Below, piece after piece: positions 20,437 through 21,351 of a DNA stretch of 21,351 nt (position 1 is its first letter; every line of letters starts with the position of its first letter). The stretch is from Candidatus Pelearchaeum sp. (GTDB lineage: Archaea > Thermoproteota > Nitrososphaeria_A > Caldarchaeales > Caldarchaeaceae), in NCBI GenBank assembly GCA_015520425.1, contig WAQC01000117.1, positions 1-21,351 on the forward strand, in the 5' to 3' direction. The notes below the pieces were generated by a model. It worked only from the letters and a program-made list of their open reading frames with translations. It was not told the DNA's origin and made no database searches. The translations under genes were made by a program, and so were the position numbers.

Positions 20437-21351
20437 TTACCGTTTCGCCATGAAGCGTTCCAGTTCCTCCATTGTGGGTAGCGCCTCCTGTGCGCCCAGC
20501 TTCGTTGTTGCCAGCGCTCCTGCATAATTCGCGTAGCGGACAGCCTCGCCCAGCTCGCGGCCGCGTGCGAGCATAACCGCCATAGCAGCGTTGAACGCGT
20601 CGCCTGCGCCAGTGGTATCTACCGCATTCACCCTAACACCCCTTATGTGGAGCTCCGCGTCCTCCGTAACTAGGAGCGCCCCCTCTGCGCCTAGCGTTAC
20701 GACAACAGCCTTCACTCCATTCTCTATGAGCTTGCGCGCGGCGCTTATGATTCCATTCTGCGTTTTCGGCTGCTCGTTTGTGAGCATGGCCAGCTCAACC
20801 TCGTTGGGCGTCAATATATCAACGCATGAGAGCAGGCTCTCTGGCAGCGGCTTCGCTGGTGCTGGGTTGAGTATAACCGTCTTCCCCATCCTCTTAACCT
20901 CGCGTATAGCATACTCAATAGTTGGGATGGGTATCTCCAACTGCGTTAGAAAGACTGAACAACCAAGCAAGGCCTCGCGCGCCCTATCAACATCATCTCG
21001 CGTTATATGCTCATCAACCCCTGGCGCGACACCTATCATGTTCCTGCCCACCCTATCCACGAAGATTAGAGCCACGCATGTCGGGTGGGCTTCATCTATT
21101 GTTACATGCTTTGTTATTACGCCGTTCTTCCTCAGTCCCTCAAGCGCTACTTCCCCCAGCATGTCGCGGCCGACTTTACTTATCAGATAGGACTCTGCTC
21201 CCAGCCTGGCCGCTGCCACCGCCTGGTTAGCCCCCTTCCCGCCCAGCGCGAGCTTTAGGTTATGGCCTATTACAGTCTCGCCCACCTGCGGAAGCCTGTC
21301 AGCCACTAAAACATAATCTACATGCGTCGCTCCCAAAACAGCTAACCTAAC
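20437..21351 (-). CDS. rbsK: ribokinase, PfkB family (start lies just outside the window)
   Basis: This enzyme phosphorylates ribose to ribose 5-phosphate. PfkB signature 1 is GGKGANQAVAAARLGA near the N-terminus. Signature 2 is DTTGAGDAFNAA near the C-terminus, with the catalytic Asp in GAGD. LNPAPAKPLP, PNEVE and AVVVTLGAEGAL are typical of ribokinases more than of fructokinases or KDG kinases. The first in-frame start is a TTG at 21336, but the frame continues to the window edge and encodes VRLAVLG, the expected first beta strand. The true start is therefore a few codons beyond the right edge. Downstream gnd is 28 nt away with its own ribosome-binding site. Other sugar or nucleoside substrates are known for this family in archaea, so ribose is likely but not certain. 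Confidence 0.9.
   Translation of the reverse strand, partial: VRLAVLGATHVDYVLVADRLPQVGETVIGHNLKLALGGKGANQAVAAARLGAESYLISKVGRDMLGEVALEGLRKNGVITKHVTIDEAHPTCVALIFVDRVGRNMIGVAPGVDEHITRDDVDRAREALLGCSVFLTQLEIPIPTIEYAIREVKRMGKTVILNPAPAKPLPESLLSCVDILTPNEVELAMLTNEQPKTQNGIISAARKLIENGVKAVVVTLGAEGALLVTEDAELHIRGVRVNAVDTTGAGDAFNAAMAVMLARGRELGEAVRYANYAGALATTKLGAQEALPTMEELERFMAKR

Noticed and set aside
1..21351. CRISPR arrays, tRNA or rRNA genes, insertion sequences, prophage genes
   Set aside because: I found no regularly spaced repeats, no tRNA T-arm pattern with a matching acceptor stem, no terminal inverted repeats and no transposase or phage-like reading frames.

Overview
This 21.4 kb window is a gene-dense stretch of an archaeal chromosome, almost certainly from a thermophilic, probably aerobic member of the Thermoproteota (Crenarchaeota/TACK). 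The evidence is aIF1A, a Rio1 kinase, a Dim2-like KH protein and topoisomerase VI subunit B in one strand-consistent block, TATA boxes about 26 nt upstream of start sites, frequent GTG and TTG starts, and a Rieske/cytochrome b pair. Base composition is near 50% GC and even throughout. I see no insertion sequence, prophage, CRISPR array, tRNA or rRNA. Genes are packed tightly, and most convergent pairs overlap or nearly touch at their stop codons. No intergenic stretch exceeds about 150 bases.

Layout, left to right. (1) 1-3170: the 3' part of an M20 amidohydrolase of the LysK/ArgE type (+) faces argininosuccinate lyase (-), which suggests an arginine/lysine biosynthesis neighbourhood. A divergent AlkA-type DNA glycosylase (+) follows. 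(2) 3167-6114: cytochrome b (-) and a Rieske protein (-), separated by an oppositely oriented small multi-pass membrane protein (+). (3) 6250-8915: a leaderless glucoamylase-type GH15 gene whose stop overlaps the start of a glucose 1-dehydrogenase-like SDR, a probable route from glucan to glucose to gluconate. (4) 12977-8912 (-): aIF1A, Rio1, KH/Dim2, a possible 38-residue ORF, topoisomerase VI B, then a cupin. Topoisomerase VI A is absent downstream. (5) 13088-17160 (+): an ABC ATPase, a signal-peptide-bearing surface protein built of five Ig-like repeats with a C-terminal anchor, and a MacB/FtsX-type permease. Together they look like a tripartite surface or export system. (6) 17229-18995 (+): a GvpD-like tandem RecA protein with a degenerate second P-loop, followed at once by a small protein resembling archaeal NitrOD-type output domains. 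This looks like a two-gene signalling unit. (7) 21351-18999 (-): ribokinase (cut by the right edge) and a full-length bacterial-type decarboxylating 6-phosphogluconate dehydrogenase.

The metabolic genes fit together as sugar oxidation: GH15 releases glucose, the SDR oxidises it, and 6PGDH and ribokinase work at the pentose-phosphate level. The Rieske/cytochrome b complex serves respiration. The least explained parts are the GvpD-like/NitrOD-like pair, the three-gene ABC/surface protein system, the small ORF before topoisomerase VI B, and the cysteine cluster in the GH15 enzyme.
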